This document shows, piece after piece, positions 8,421 through 16,034 of a DNA stretch of 64,000 nt. Below the pieces are notes generated by a model. That model made no database searches. It was not told the DNA's origin and saw nothing but the letters and a program-made list of their open reading frames with translations. Source of the stretch: UBA5239 sp040391785. Its GTDB lineage: Bacteria > Verrucomicrobiota > Lentisphaeria > Victivallales > Victivallaceae. A program made the translations under genes and the position numbers. The stretch spans positions 18,172-82,171 of the forward strand of contig JBEBXH010000016.1 in assembly GCA_040391785.1 (NCBI GenBank). Reading direction: 5' to 3'. Each line of letters begins with the position of its first letter. Within the stretch, counting starts at the first letter, position 1.

Positions 8421-9755
8421 TTATTGCCGGTAGTTCTGGCTGTTTTTGGACTGGTAACTGCGGCCCATGATTACCTTGCGGGCAGCGTTGTACAGCGATG
8501 GTTTTTCTTCGGCTTTTTCAAGTTTCTGCTGTTCCTGCAGCATATCATCCGCATTTTGCCGTACTGCGGGACTGTCGGTGATTTCGGCATTGGAGGCCAG
8601 GATCGATTGGGCTCTTTCCAGTTTCTGGACTCCGCCTTTGTAATTGCCGGCGTCGGCTTCCTTGATGGCCTCTTCGCGCAGGACATTGCTTTGTTGAATG
8701 GCCACGTCGGCGCTGACGGCTTTGTTCAAGCTGGCGGCGGCCACGGCCTGATCGGTGGTGAAAGCTACGGTCACGCTACGGTCGACGGCGGTGATCTTCT
8801 GACTGTCAGTCAGCTCGTACTCCAGCTTGACGTTGGCCAGTGGTGTGGAGTTGCCGGCGGGCTGGGCCGGTACTTCGAGCTGCAGGATCAGGACTTTGTC
8901 ATGCCCCGAATAAAGCTGGTTGAACTTCATTTCGATGGTCTGGTTTTCGATTTTGCACTGATGCCCGACGATGCCGCGCGGCTTGATCCCGGGCGGGCAG
9001 GTGATCTTGATCTTGATTCCCTGGGCGGCCACGGAGAGCGCGCTGCCGAGTTCCTTCTCCAGAATCAGCGAGAGCTGCGAGCTGTTTTCCACAAAATAAA
9101 AATTGCCGTCGGAATTCTGGGCGAGGGAGGTCATCAGGTCTTCGTTGTAATCCGTGCCGACGCCGACCGTGCTCACGGAGATCCCTTCCTTGACCAGCGC
9201 GGCGCCGAGGCGGCCGAGCTCGGAGGCGGAGGAGGGGCCGACATTGGCCTGACCGTCCGAAAGCAGGATCAGGCGGTTGACCCAGCCCGGCTTGTCGATG
9301 TTCCGGCGCAGTTCATCGGCGGAGAGCGAAACCCCGGCGAAAAGCGCGGTGTTCCCCATGGTGGCGATCTGGTCGATGGTCCGCTTGATTTCAGCGCGGG
9401 AGGAAGCATTGATCGAGGTCGCGGGGATCAGCACCTTGGCGGAACTGTTGTAGAGAACCAGCGAAAACAAATCGCCATCCGCCAGCAGGTCCACGGCATT
9501 GCGGGCGGCGAGGCGGGCGTTCTGGATTTTGTTTTGCCCGTGCATGGAACCGGAGTTGTCGAAAGCGATGGAGAGGTTCACTTTCGGGGTATTCGATGTT
9601 TTTTCGACGGGGGCGGCCGAGACGGCGATGCGCACCATGGCTTCCTGCATGCTTCCTGCGGGAAGTACCGATTTTTCCGCTTCGACTTTCAGCGTGACCG
9701 CCGCGTTGGCGCCGCCGCCGAAAATGCAGATCAGGACCAGCAATAAATTTTTCAT
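8421..9755 (-). CDS. Secreted von Willebrand factor A domain protein
   Basis: The start codon at 9755 is preceded by GAGG with six bases spacing; an ATG 12 bases earlier is less likely. A signal peptide ends near residue 18 (ANA|A). The VWA domain follows, with an intact metal-site motif D66-x-S68-x-S70 (FDNSGSM), a threonine in MGNTALF, and LLSDGQANVG. A beta-rich region of the kind seen in chloride-channel-accessory-like VWA proteins follows, then a C-terminal helical stretch rich in Glu, Lys and Gln that may be a short coiled coil. Total length is 444 residues. Being first in the operon with a two-component system, it may act upstream of the kinase as a sensor partner; this is inference. 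Confidence 0.85.
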   Translation of the reverse strand: MKNLLLVLICIFGGGANAAVTLKVEAEKSVLPAGSMQEAMVRIAVSAAPVEKTSNTPKVNLSIAFDNSGSMHGQNKIQNARLAARNAVDLLADGDLFSLVLYNSSAKVLIPATSINASSRAEIKRTIDQIATMGNTALFAGVSLSADELRRNIDKPGWVNRLILLSDGQANVGPSSASELGRLGAALVKEGISVSTVGVGTDYNEDLMTSLAQNSDGNFYFVENSSQLSLILEKELGSALSVAAQGIKIKITCPPGIKPRGIVGHQCKIENQTIEMKFNQLYSGHDKVLILQLEVPAQPAGNSTPLANVKLEYELTDSQKITAVDRSVTVAFTTDQAVAAASLNKAVSADVAIQQSNVLREEAIKEADAGNYKGGVQKLERAQSILASNAEITDSPAVRQNADDMLQEQQKLEKAEEKPSLYNAARKVIMGRSYQSKNSQNYRQ

Positions 9756-9838
9756 TTCAAACCTCATACAATTGTTACTTTAGCTTTCCGACGGATTTTT
9801 TCAATACTTGATTAGTGAGAATCCTCCTTTCATCAGTA

Positions 9839-9869
9839 ACTATAACCCGTCCGCGGCAAAAGTTGTCAA
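9839..9869 (-). promoter_or_regulatory. Candidate sigma70 promoter for the VWA/kinase/regulator operon
   Basis: On the minus strand TTGACA is followed, after 19 bases, by TATAGT, about 85 bases before the VWA start. The boxes are good but the spacer is longer than ideal. Palindromic ACAATTGT copies at 9768-9775 and 9881-9888 flank it and could be regulator sites. Confidence 0.35.
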
Positions 9870-9917
9870 AACAATGAAAAACAATTGTCAAACGATTGTA
9901 AAAAGCAATTGAGGAGA

Positions 9918-10163
9918 GAATGCGAGGGCGGCTCCGCGCCCCCTCGCGCTCCCTGCGGCAGGCCGCATTGGCCTGCACCTTTGGACTTCCGAAAAGGAGA
10001 TCCGCGAGTTTCCGACTCGCGTCAGGCGGCTGCCGCCCCTGAACCCTGCCGGAAATGTTTCGCATGGTAAGGGGTTCTGGCGGGTTCTCAGGGTGGCAAC
10101 CCTGAGTGCGAATGCGCATATCCCCCCATAATGCAATCAGGATGCGCAGCCGCCCTCGCATTC
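9918..10163. mobile_element. MITE-like non-coding element with 16-bp terminal inverted repeats
   Basis: GAATGCGAGGGCGGCT at 9918-9933 is matched exactly by its reverse complement at 10148-10163. The roughly 214 bases between are GC-rich and full of small hairpins, for example CTCAGGGT/ACCCTGAG at 10087-10106 with a GGCA loop. No convincing reading frame is present. The element fills most of the 474-base gap between the VWA gene and tsf; the rest holds a promoter and the tsf terminator. Perfect termini around a codeless body suggest a non-autonomous mobile element. No clear target-site duplication was seen, so a large structured repeat is the alternative. Confidence 0.55.
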
Positions 10164-10176
10164 ATAATGCAAGCAT

Positions 10177-10209
10177 AAAAAAAGCCTGACCGGGAGAGTG
10201 GTCAGGCTT
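10177..10209 (-). terminator. tsf: Rho-independent terminator of rpsB-tsf
   Basis: A 10-bp perfect stem (AAGCCTGACC at 10182-10191 with GGTCAGGCTT at 10200-10209) has an 8-base loop and is followed on the minus strand by seven T residues. It lies about 20 bases after the tsf stop. Confidence 0.9.
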
Positions 10210-10229
10210 GAATTTGAGATGGCTCAGAC

Positions 10230-11027
10230 TTAGATTTCTTCGCCTACTTCCCAGCGCAGGAAACGTTTTACCTTGGCTTTGGGATGCAGTTTGGCGAAAG
10301 AGGTCTTGTCGTCGCGAATCCACGGCTGGTTGACCAGGCAGACTTCGCTGTACCATTTGTTGACTTTGCCTTCGACGATCTTGTCGATCATGTTGGCGGG
10401 CTTGCCGGCGAGCTGGGCCGCGGCAATATCGCGCTCATGCTGGACTTTGTCGGCCGGGATGCAGTCCGGGCAGATGAAGGCCGGATTGAAGGCGGCAATG
10501 TGCATGCAGAGGTCGCTCAAGACGCCGTCGTCGGTGATGCCGTCGACTTCAACCATGACGCCGATACGGCCGGAGCCGTGCATATAGGAAGCGGCTTTGC
10601 CGGTCACGATCCAGCGCGCGGCGCGGCGGATCTGCATGTTTTCGCCGATGATGGCGATCATGCCGACCAGGTTTTCCTTTTCGATCTCATTGAGCTTTTC
10701 GCTGACGCAGCCGTCGGCTTCAATGGTCAGGGCCTTGGCGGAAATGTCCTTGACGAAATCCTGGAACTTGTCGGTCTTGGAGACGAAGTCGGTTTCGCAG
10801 AGGATTTCAACCATGGAGGCCTTGCCGTCTTTGATGGAAGCGGCGCACTTGCCTTCTTTGGTGGCGCGGGCGGCTTTCTTTTCGGCTTTCAGGATACCGG
10901 ATTTGCGGAGATGGTCGACGGCGCTTTCGATATCGCCGAGGGCGGCTTCGAGTGCGCGCTTGCATTCCATCATGCCGGCGCCGGTTTTGTCGCGCAGGCT
11001 TTTGACTAATTCAGCAGTGATGTTCAT
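10230..11027 (-). CDS. tsf: Translation elongation factor Ts
   Basis: The 265-residue protein begins MNITAELVKSLRDKTGAGMM, the UBA-like N-terminal signature, followed by ECKRALEAALGDIE. The core has the ETDFVSKTDKF dimerisation-region motif. EF-Ts is the guanine nucleotide exchange factor that regenerates EF-Tu-GTP during translation. Length is close to the E. coli protein. It lies 20 bases downstream of rpsB, the near-universal bacterial rpsB-tsf order, and ends at a strong terminator. Confidence 0.98.
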   Translation of the reverse strand: MNITAELVKSLRDKTGAGMMECKRALEAALGDIESAVDHLRKSGILKAEKKAARATKEGKCAASIKDGKASMVEILCETDFVSKTDKFQDFVKDISAKALTIEADGCVSEKLNEIEKENLVGMIAIIGENMQIRRAARWIVTGKAASYMHGSGRIGVMVEVDGITDDGVLSDLCMHIAAFNPAFICPDCIPADKVQHERDIAAAQLAGKPANMIDKIVEGKVNKWYSEVCLVNQPWIRDDKTSFAKLHPKAKVKRFLRWEVGEEI

Positions 11028-11047
11028 TATAGTCTCCGTGTGGTTAA

Positions 11048-12001
11048 TTATTCAGCTTTGGTTTCGGCTTCGGCCTTGGGGGCTTCTTCCGCTTTCGGGG
11101 CGGCTTCGGCCTTGGGGGCCGCTTCAGCCTTCGGGGCGTCTTCTCTCTTCACAGCGCGACGGGCGCCGGTACGCGGGGCACCGCCGTCTCTGCGGGGGGC
11201 GCGGCGCTGCTGCTGCTTCTTGTCGTCGCCTTCGCCTTCGCCGGCGGCGGCTTCAGTTTCCTTGCGGGCCTGACGTTCGGCTTCTTTGGCGATGCGCTCT
11301 TCTTCAACGCGTTTCTTGTTGATTTCGGCAGCGATCTTGATGGCGTCGACGAAAAGGTCCATGATCAGTTTGATGGACTTGACGGCGTCGTCATTGGCGG
11401 CCACCGGGTAGTCGATCAGATCGGGATCGCCGTTGGTATCGACCACGGCCACGATCGGAATGTGGAGCTTGCGGGCTTCACGGACGGCGATGTCGTCATT
11501 GCAGACGTCGATCACGACCATGGCCGCGGGGAGCTTCTTCATTTCGACGATACCGTCGAGATCGCGGTGCAGTTTTTCATTTTTGCGCTGGAGCTGAGAA
11601 AGCTCTTTCTTCTTCAGGCCGCTGCTGTCTTCGCCGCTGACGATCTTGTCGATTTCAGCCATGCGGGAGATGCTTTTGCGGATGGTGATGTTGTTGGTCA
11701 GCGTGCCGCCGAGCCAGCGTTCGGACACGTAATACATGCCGGTGGCTTCCGCAGCTTCGCGGATGACTTCCTGGGCCTGACGCTTGGTACCGACGAACAG
11801 GATATCGCCGCCCTTGGCGACAACTTTCTGCAGGAAATTGCAAGCATCGTTAATCTGGTACATGGTTTTGGTAAGGTCGATGATCGAAATACCGTTTTTG
11901 GCGCCATAGACGAAATGCTTCATCTTGGGGTTCCAGCGTTTGGTCTGATGTCCGAAATGACATCCGGCTTCCAGCAAGTCCTGAATCGTGATTTTAGCCA
12001 T
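11048..12001 (-). CDS. rpsB: 30S ribosomal protein S2 with long charged C-terminal tail
   Basis: Residues 1-230 are typical S2, with LLEAGCHFGHQTKRWNPKM at the start and the conserved DTNGDPDLIDYPVAANDDA near 185-205. After about residue 235 the protein carries an extra tail of some 80 residues. Its first part is rich in Arg, Lys, Gln and Gly; its end is a run of PKAEAA-type repeats. Most S2 proteins stop near 240 residues. S2 sits on the 30S back and helps recruit S1. The tail is probably disordered and surface-exposed; its role is unknown. The gene is first in the rpsB-tsf operon. Confidence 0.97.
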   Translation of the reverse strand: MAKITIQDLLEAGCHFGHQTKRWNPKMKHFVYGAKNGISIIDLTKTMYQINDACNFLQKVVAKGGDILFVGTKRQAQEVIREAAEATGMYYVSERWLGGTLTNNITIRKSISRMAEIDKIVSGEDSSGLKKKELSQLQRKNEKLHRDLDGIVEMKKLPAAMVVIDVCNDDIAVREARKLHIPIVAVVDTNGDPDLIDYPVAANDDAVKSIKLIMDLFVDAIKIAAEINKKRVEEERIAKEAERQARKETEAAAGEGEGDDKKQQQRRAPRRDGGAPRTGARRAVKREDAPKAEAAPKAEAAPKAEEAPKAEAETKAE

Positions 12002-12023
12002 GACAATCTCCTTTGTCGGTTAC

Positions 12024-12141
12024 GAAATCTTTTCCTTTTTTCGAAAGATTTCTTCGGGTTTGTTTTTCCCGGTTTACCCTGGCTAAGGATATTCCGGCCC
12101 TGAATGAACTATTAATATATTATATAACCGCAGATTTTCAA
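12024..12141 (-). promoter_or_regulatory. rpsB: rpsB promoter and hairpin leader
   Basis: On the minus strand TTGAAA (12136-12141) is followed after 16 bases by TATATT (12114-12119), giving a leader of about 105 bases. Close to the ribosome site the leader contains GAAATCTTT/AAAGATTTC, a 9-bp stem at 12024-12052 with an 11-base loop. A structured leader would suit autoregulation by S2, which is known in other bacteria, but no specific S2-binding motif was recognised. Confidence 0.4.
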
Positions 12142-12173
12142 GCAGTAGTAAGCAGAAATTAGGGAAAATTTTT

Positions 12174-12272
12174 AACCACGAAATATACAAATAAACACGA
12201 AAGTTCTTGGCCGCCGGCCCGGCGGCCAAGAAGTATTGTATTTTTTCGTGAATATTCGGGCTATTCGTGGTT
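12174..12272. repeat. Inverted repeat with CACGAA arms around a 29-base GC palindrome
   Basis: The outer arms AACCACGAA (12174-12182) and TTCGTGGTT (12264-12272) flank a near-perfect palindrome at 12204-12232 with 14-bp arms (TTCTTGGCCGCCGG and its complement around one C). The element ends 12 bases from the recN stop and lies behind the rpsB leader. On the minus strand the GC hairpin could terminate recN transcription. The outer arms resemble the CACGGAAA elements at 1657-1773 and 52942-53031. Confidence 0.6.
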
Positions 12273-12284
12273 AAAAAAAAGAGG

Positions 12285-13946
12285 TTATTTGGCCTGGGCG
12301 GTCAGGTCTTTGGCGTGGGCCAGCGCGGCCTTGCCGCCGCCCAGCATGCGGGCGAGCTCATTCAGCCGTGCCTTGGCGTTCAGGAGGATGATCTTCGAGA
12401 AGGTCCGTTCCTCGATCACCTCTTTTTCCACCGCGTAGTGGCGGTGCGCACAGGCCGCCACCTGGGCGAGGTGCGAAATACACAATACCTGACGCGTGGC
12501 CGCCAGCGCTTTCAATTCGCGCCCGACCTGATTGGCGGTTTCGCCGCCGATGTTCACGTCGATTTCGTCGAACAGCAGCACCGGCACCGCGTCGGCATCC
12601 GCCAGCACAGTTTTCAGGGCCAGCATCACGCGTGACAGTTCGCCGCTGCTGGCGATGCTCCGCAAGGGCTGTAATTCTTCGCCGGGGTTTGCCGAAAACA
12701 GCATGTCGATCCGGTCAAAACCGCTTTCGCCGGGCTCAAGTTTGCTGAAATCGATCTTCAAACCGCTGTGCAGGAAACCGAGCTTTTTCAGCTTTTCGAT
12801 GACCTGTTTCGTCAGTTCGGCGGCGACTTTTTTCCGCTTGGCGGATACGATTTCGGCGCGTTTCAGGAGCTCGGCTTTCAGCTCTGCTTCCTCGGCGTCG
12901 AGCTCGTGCCGCATCTTCTCCGAATTCTGATACGCATGCAGCCGCTCATCGGCCTGCTGCAGCGTGTTGAAAACCTGTTCGAGGGTAGGGCCGTAACGTC
13001 GTTTCAGCGTCTGCAACGCCGCCAGGCGCGATTCCAGCTCGGCAAATTCTTCTTCGTTCATCTCGACGTTGCTGCTGAAATCCTCGATATTGATCGCCAA
13101 CTCACGCAGCAGGTCGTTGATCTGGTCGCACAGCTGCAGCATTTCCTGTCCGTGTTCCGGCGTATTGCGCAGCATATCCTGCAAGTGACGGTAAACGGTG
13201 CCGAGCTGGTCGGCGATGGAGTTTTCCGATTCATTGAGCATCCGCACCGAGGCGGACGACAGTTCCATGATTTTGCGCGAATCGGCCGCCAGGTTGTGAC
13301 GCGCCGAAAGCTGTTCGTCCTCGCCCGGTTGCGGGCTCACGCGGTTGATTTCCTCGGCCATCAGCCGCAGGTGCTCCGCCTCCACGGTGGAGGGCATGTC
13401 GGCAAAAAGTTTCTCGCGGCGCTCACGCAGTTCTTTCAGCTTGACGCAGATTTCGGCGCAGGCCCCGCGTTCCTTTTCCAGCTTGCCGTAACGGTCGAGC
13501 AACTGCAGCTGGTACGAGCGGCTGAAGAGCGAATGATGTTCGTTGGCGGCGTGGACGTCCACGAGGTATGAACCGATCTTCTGGAGCGTTTCCAGCGTGA
13601 CCGGAGTGTCGTTGATGAAATTGCGGTTCTGGGTGCGGGTGATGACACGGCGCAGCTGGATTTCCGGCGCGGCGGCGTCGAACGCGATTCCGGCGGCACT
13701 AAGTTCGGGCGCCAGCAAACCGGCGATCACCGGGTTCAGTGAAATTCCAGCCGATATTTCGCAACGGTCCTCGCCGGAACGGATGCTTCCCTTGTCGGCG
13801 CGGGCCCCGAGCAGCAGCGTGATCACGCCGAGCAATACGGATTTCCCCGCCCCGGTCTCGCCGGTGATGACGTTCAATCCTTCGCCAAACTCGACGTCGG
13901 CGGCGGCGATTAATGCCAGATTTTTTATTTTAAGCCAATTGAGCAT
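12285..13946 (-). CDS. recN: DNA repair protein RecN (SMC-like ATPase)
   Basis: Starting at the ATG preceded by AAAAGGATTCAT, the protein is 553 residues, the usual RecN size. It begins MLNWLKIKNLALI, with Walker A GETGAGKS at 29-36, a long coiled-coil middle (about 150-380), the ABC signature SSGELSRVMLALK, and Walker B LLFDEIDVNIGG. The longer frame from 14012 adds 22 residues without family similarity. RecN is recruited early to double-strand breaks and helps hold DNA ends together for RecA-dependent repair. It is a single gene, divergent from the AraC gene at 14042. Confidence 0.96.
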   Translation of the reverse strand: MLNWLKIKNLALIAAADVEFGEGLNVITGETGAGKSVLLGVITLLLGARADKGSIRSGEDRCEISAGISLNPVIAGLLAPELSAAGIAFDAAAPEIQLRRVITRTQNRNFINDTPVTLETLQKIGSYLVDVHAANEHHSLFSRSYQLQLLDRYGKLEKERGACAEICVKLKELRERREKLFADMPSTVEAEHLRLMAEEINRVSPQPGEDEQLSARHNLAADSRKIMELSSASVRMLNESENSIADQLGTVYRHLQDMLRNTPEHGQEMLQLCDQINDLLRELAINIEDFSSNVEMNEEEFAELESRLAALQTLKRRYGPTLEQVFNTLQQADERLHAYQNSEKMRHELDAEEAELKAELLKRAEIVSAKRKKVAAELTKQVIEKLKKLGFLHSGLKIDFSKLEPGESGFDRIDMLFSANPGEELQPLRSIASSGELSRVMLALKTVLADADAVPVLLFDEIDVNIGGETANQVGRELKALAATRQVLCISHLAQVAACAHRHYAVEKEVIEERTFSKIILLNAKARLNELARMLGGGKAALAHAKDLTAQAK

Positions 13947-14041
13947 ATGAATCCTTTTATATAATTTGCGCTGCAATCCGCATAATATCAAATCGAATTC
14001 GGCAAATTTCACTTGAAAAACAGACTTTCCGGAATCATAAT

Positions 14042-14911
14042 ATGGATATGACCAAATTAAGCAAAGACAATTTCATACCCGAAGCCGAACCGCTGAACGT
14101 GCTGCGCCGTTCGCCGCAGTTTCCGTTTCCGCTGCACGATCACGATTTTTCGGAACTGGTGATCGTCTACGGCGGGGAGGGGATTCATTTCTCCGGGCAG
14201 ACCGAGCACCGGATCAAGGCCGGTGACGTGTTTGTCATCAACGGCTCGGTGGAACACGGCTACCGCGACACCAGCAAACTCTGCCTGGTCAATATCCTGT
14301 TCCTGCCGGACAATATGAATTTGTCGTTGCTGGACCTGCCGATGTCGTCGGCGTTTCACCTGCTCTTTACGCTGGAACCGGAGTTTCGCGCGCAGTACGA
14401 GGCCGCGGGTTACTTGCACCTGACGAAGGAGCAGCTCGCCGCCGTCATGGCGCTGGTGGATGTCATGGAAAGCGAACTCCAGCAGCGCCGCAAAGGCTAC
14501 CGGATGCTGGTCTGCGGCTGCTTCATGCAGCTGGCGGCGCTGTTGATCCGTTATTACGAGGAGCCCGACCGGGCCATACCGCCGAAGATGTTGAAAATGA
14601 GCGAAGTCATGGTGTATTTGCACAGCAATTACCGCAGCCGGGTCAGCATCGAACAGCTCAGCGCCTCCACCGGGATGTCGGAGAGCACGCTGAGCCGCGC
14701 CTTCAAACAGGCGGTGGGGACGACGCCGCTGGATTACTGCAACCGCCTGCGCCTGCGCCGCGCCGCCGAACTCCTGCGCACCACCGACATGAGCATCAGC
14801 GAAATCGCCGAAGCCTCGGGGTTTGACGACAGCAACTATTTCAGCCGCATTTTCAGCAAACAGCTCGGCCTCTCCCCCCGCATCTACCGCCAGAAAAACC
14901 TAACGCAGTAA
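14042..14911 (+). CDS. AraC-family regulator with cupin sensor domain
   Basis: This 289-residue regulator has an N-terminal cupin (about 20-110), with FPLHDHDFSELVIVYGGEG and IKAGDVFVINGSVEHGY providing the barrel motifs. The C-terminal AraC domain contains SIEQLSASTGMSESTLSRAF and SISEIAEASGFDDSNYFSRI. The layout matches RhaS/RhaR- and XylS-like sugar activators. It is divergent from recN and convergent with the LacI-controlled operon whose last gene ends at 14919, so it may act on that cassette or on a distant gene. The ligand is unknown. ATG codons at 14042 and 14048 are both possible; neither has a strong ribosome site. Confidence 0.88.
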   Translation: MDMTKLSKDNFIPEAEPLNVLRRSPQFPFPLHDHDFSELVIVYGGEGIHFSGQTEHRIKAGDVFVINGSVEHGYRDTSKLCLVNILFLPDNMNLSLLDLPMSSAFHLLFTLEPEFRAQYEAAGYLHLTKEQLAAVMALVDVMESELQQRRKGYRMLVCGCFMQLAALLIRYYEEPDRAIPPKMLKMSEVMVYLHSNYRSRVSIEQLSASTGMSESTLSRAFKQAVGTTPLDYCNRLRLRRAAELLRTTDMSISEIAEASGFDDSNYFSRIFSKQLGLSPRIYRQKNLTQ

Positions 14912-14918
14912 TTTCTAA

Positions 14919-16034
14919 TTATTGGGACGCTTCAGTCTTCAAATTTGTCCAAGTCCCATTCTGAAATAACCAGAATCCCGTTGTTCCCTGATGATACATT
15001 CCTTCGACTCCATAATCCTGTTCGGGTTTGGCGGCATGCAAAATCCGGTTATTGAATACCCTGCTGCGATGCCCTGTTATCACGATCGGGCGGCTGCTTG
15101 TCGCATAGCGGTTCGCGCCTACTTCGCAACCGATGGCCCCGCGTAACTCCATGGCGTAATCCTTTCCTGCTTTATATTTTTCCGAATTTGCCGCATTCTG
15201 GTAAAACATATTGCCGGCGATAAACAGATTCTTGGCAATTCCTTTTGATTTGTCGCCGAGAATTATTTGTGCCGGATCTTCCTTGGAAGCTTCAAAATAA
15301 TTGCCCGTTATGCTGCCGCACTCGACATTGACAAACCTGGCATTGAGCCGGTTCAACTCCAGGGTGTTTGCGTTCATGCTCCAGCCATTGCCGCTTGCCC
15401 AGAGCAACCCGGTGCCGCATCCGCGCACGGTATTGCCATTTAATAACAAGGCATTTACCACGGTGCCGGTATAGACGGTATATTCCTCCAGCTTGAGCCC
15501 GAAACTCAACCCGGCGTCCGTGCAATTATTTATATTGTTGTTTTCCACCGTCAGCGACCAGCAAGAGAGAAGCATGATTCCATTGCGGCAATTCCGGATA
15601 AACAAATTGGAGATTTTGCTGCCCCGCGTAACTCCCACAAAGGCGACGCCGTCTACTTTTCCGTCTTTGCCATCAAGCATGAGATCAGAAAGCATGACGT
15701 TGTCCAGAGACTGCGCCGGCTTCCTGTCGCAAGTATAAGAGGCGATAATTGCGGTTTCGCAGCCGTCCGCGGTCAATACGGAAGACATGCCGTCGCCATA
15801 GATCTTCAACCCGCTTCTATTGATCTTCAGAGATTTTCCGATGAGATAGCGCCCGCTGGGAATATAGACCGCGCCGCCTTTCGTTTCCGCTTCGTTAATT
15901 GCGGCCTGGATACTTTCCGCATCGTCTTTATCATCATCCGGTGCCGCCCCGAAAGCCGTCACATCATGAACCTTGCCCCAGAGCGCAATTGTACACAAAA
16001 ACGCCATGCAAATAAATACTTTTTTTCTCATCAT
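14919..16034 (-). CDS. Secreted right-handed beta-helix protein (pectate-lyase superfamily)
   Basis: A signal peptide (about residues 1-20) leads into VTAFGAAPDDDKDDAESIQ, the typical start of the Pectate_lyase_3 or phage-tailspike beta-helix family. Then come GGAVYIPSGRYLIG and a long series of short strand repeats (residues 90-330) with stacked Asn residues. Members cleave or bind acidic polysaccharides. The catalytic residues differ between families and were not assignable, so lyase, epimerase or hydrolase activity is open. It overlaps the preceding TIM-barrel gene by four bases and is last in the LacI operon. Its substrate is probably extracellular glycan. Confidence 0.75.
   Translation of the reverse strand: MMRKKVFICMAFLCTIALWGKVHDVTAFGAAPDDDKDDAESIQAAINEAETKGGAVYIPSGRYLIGKSLKINRSGLKIYGDGMSSVLTADGCETAIIASYTCDRKPAQSLDNVMLSDLMLDGKDGKVDGVAFVGVTRGSKISNLFIRNCRNGIMLLSCWSLTVENNNINNCTDAGLSFGLKLEEYTVYTGTVVNALLLNGNTVRGCGTGLLWASGNGWSMNANTLELNRLNARFVNVECGSITGNYFEASKEDPAQIILGDKSKGIAKNLFIAGNMFYQNAANSEKYKAGKDYAMELRGAIGCEVGANRYATSSRPIVITGHRSRVFNNRILHAAKPEQDYGVEGMYHQGTTGFWLFQNGTWTNLKTEASQ

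Noticed and set aside
9775..10161. 128-residue minus-strand frame in the gap before tsf
   Set aside because: It runs through the inverted-repeat element and the promoter region, has no ribosome site or domain, and its composition follows the GC-rich hairpins.
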